DNA from: Clostridiales bacterium
GTDB taxonomy: Bacteria > Bacillota > Clostridia > Lachnospirales > CAG-274
Direction: 5' to 3'
Length of the DNA: 6,769 nucleotides
NCBI GenBank assembly: GCA_021203425.1
Contig: JAJQBF010000194.1
Span: forward strand, 1-6,769
A model generated the notes under the pieces. It saw only the letters and a list, made by a program, of their open reading frames with translations, searched no databases and was not told the DNA's origin. Below, one piece after another: positions 6,315 to 6,769 of this stretch. Both the position numbers and the translations under genes were made by a program. Numbering within the stretch: position 1 is the first letter of the stretch; each line of letters starts with the position of its first letter.

Positions 6315-6728
6315 ATGAAAAAGAAGGGTCATATAAATACATATTTCCTTATGCTGCTTCCGGCGCTTGTTTTGTTTATTGCTTTTAATACAATTCCGCT
6401 TATTACAGGGGCGTTCTACAGCTTTACAAATTACAGAGGCTATGGCTCCTATGACTTTGTGGGTCTGCGGAATTATATAGATTTATTCGGCGACAGCAAA
6501 GTAGGCGGCTCTTATCTGTTTACTTTTAAATATGCCATAGTCGGAACGGTTCTCGTAAATATTATTTCTTTAATACTTGCTTTGGGGCTTAACAGCAAAA
6601 TAAAATTTAAGAGCCTTTTAAGGGGAATTTATTTTATACCCAACATATTAAGCGGCTTAATCGTAGGCTTTATTTTCGGCTTTTTGTTTACATACATCAT
6701 ACCGGCGGCAGCTTCTCACCTGTTATGA
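6315..6728 (+). CDS. Sugar ABC transporter permease, MalF/UgpA type, 3' truncated
   Basis: This is the N-terminal part of an inner-membrane permease of the MalF/UgpA family, partner of the upstream binding lipoprotein. Residues 1-9 are charged and cytoplasmic. Membrane segments lie near 10-31, 73-92 and 106-129. The pattern of GLRNYIDLF and LLRGIYFIPNILSGLIVGFIF is typical of this family. Only 137 residues are read, whereas the family runs to about 290-300. The later membrane segments and the EAA loop that docks the ATPase are missing, so the product cannot work as it stands. The last residues that could still be permease are about IIPAAASHLL. The stop TGA at 6726-6728 is also the first bases of unrelated-looking sequence, and no other frame after 6700 continues the permease. 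An insertion or assembly junction explains this better than a point frameshift. Confidence 0.85.
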   Translation: MKKKGHINTYFLMLLPALVLFIAFNTIPLITGAFYSFTNYRGYGSYDFVGLRNYIDLFGDSKVGGSYLFTFKYAIVGTVLVNIISLILALGLNSKIKFKSLLRGIYFIPNILSGLIVGFIFGFLFTYIIPAAASHLL

Positions 6729-6769
6729 AGTGACCTTTTGTCAAGTAAAATTTTCAAAAAATCACCACA
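6726..6769. mobile_element. Possible insertion-sequence edge at the window end
   Basis: The 44 bases from TGAAGTGACC onward have no permease coding in any frame and begin with TG, as the ends of IS3-family elements do. The look of the end (TGAAGTGACC, then T- and A-rich sequence) recalls IS150-type left ends from memory, but the other end, a transposase and a target duplication are not in view. A contig ending shortly inside a multi-copy repeat is also common in assemblies. This is tentative. Confidence 0.35.

Noticed and set aside
1..6769. CRISPR array, tRNA, rRNA, phage or defence genes
   Set aside because: No regularly spaced repeats, no cloverleaf or rRNA-like sequence and no such protein families were seen on either strand.

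Overview
The window reads as a moderately AT-rich Gram-positive chromosome segment, most likely from an anaerobic gut-type member of the Clostridia. The reasons are strong AGGAGG-like Shine-Dalgarno sites, TTG starts, a lipoprotein-type sugar-binding protein, the clostridial long-N-terminus galactokinase and the Gram-positive type of GalT (HEHFQGG active site). The taxonomic guess is inference from gene types and codon style, not from a search.

Layout. (1) Positions 1-3880, plus strand: a tight Leloir-pathway operon galK-galE-galT, with gaps of 14 and 18 bases and a strong Shine-Dalgarno before each gene. GalK phosphorylates galactose, GalT exchanges galactose-1-phosphate with UDP-glucose, and GalE recycles UDP-galactose to UDP-glucose. 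galE and galT are intact. galK is split by one extra A inside its signature motif. (2) 3893-3941: a stem-loop terminator between the convergent galT and regulator genes. (3) 3952-4804, minus strand: an AraC-family regulator, with its first 17 codons put out of frame by one missing base in a homopolymer. (4) 4805-5029: a divergent control region with a promoter in each direction, a pair of inverted operator-like repeats and a leader hairpin over the next ribosome-binding site. (5) 5030/5040-6728, plus strand: the start of a sugar ABC importer, made up of a lipoprotein solute-binding protein and the first part of a MalF/UgpA-type permease. The permease reading ends at 6726, where unrelated sequence begins.

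How it may work together (inference): the importer would bring in a galactoside or galactose-containing oligosaccharide under control of the AraC-type protein, and the gal operon would feed the released galactose into glycolysis. No glycosidase, galactose mutarotase or second permease is in view.

The main unusual point is not a new system. It is three separate one-base frame disruptions at A or T runs (271-274, 4785-4791, 5033-5040) and an abrupt permease break 44 bases before the window end. The first three look like either homopolymer sequencing errors or real decay or slippage. The last looks like an insertion-sequence edge at a contig end. Apart from these, the region is an ordinary galactose-utilisation locus.
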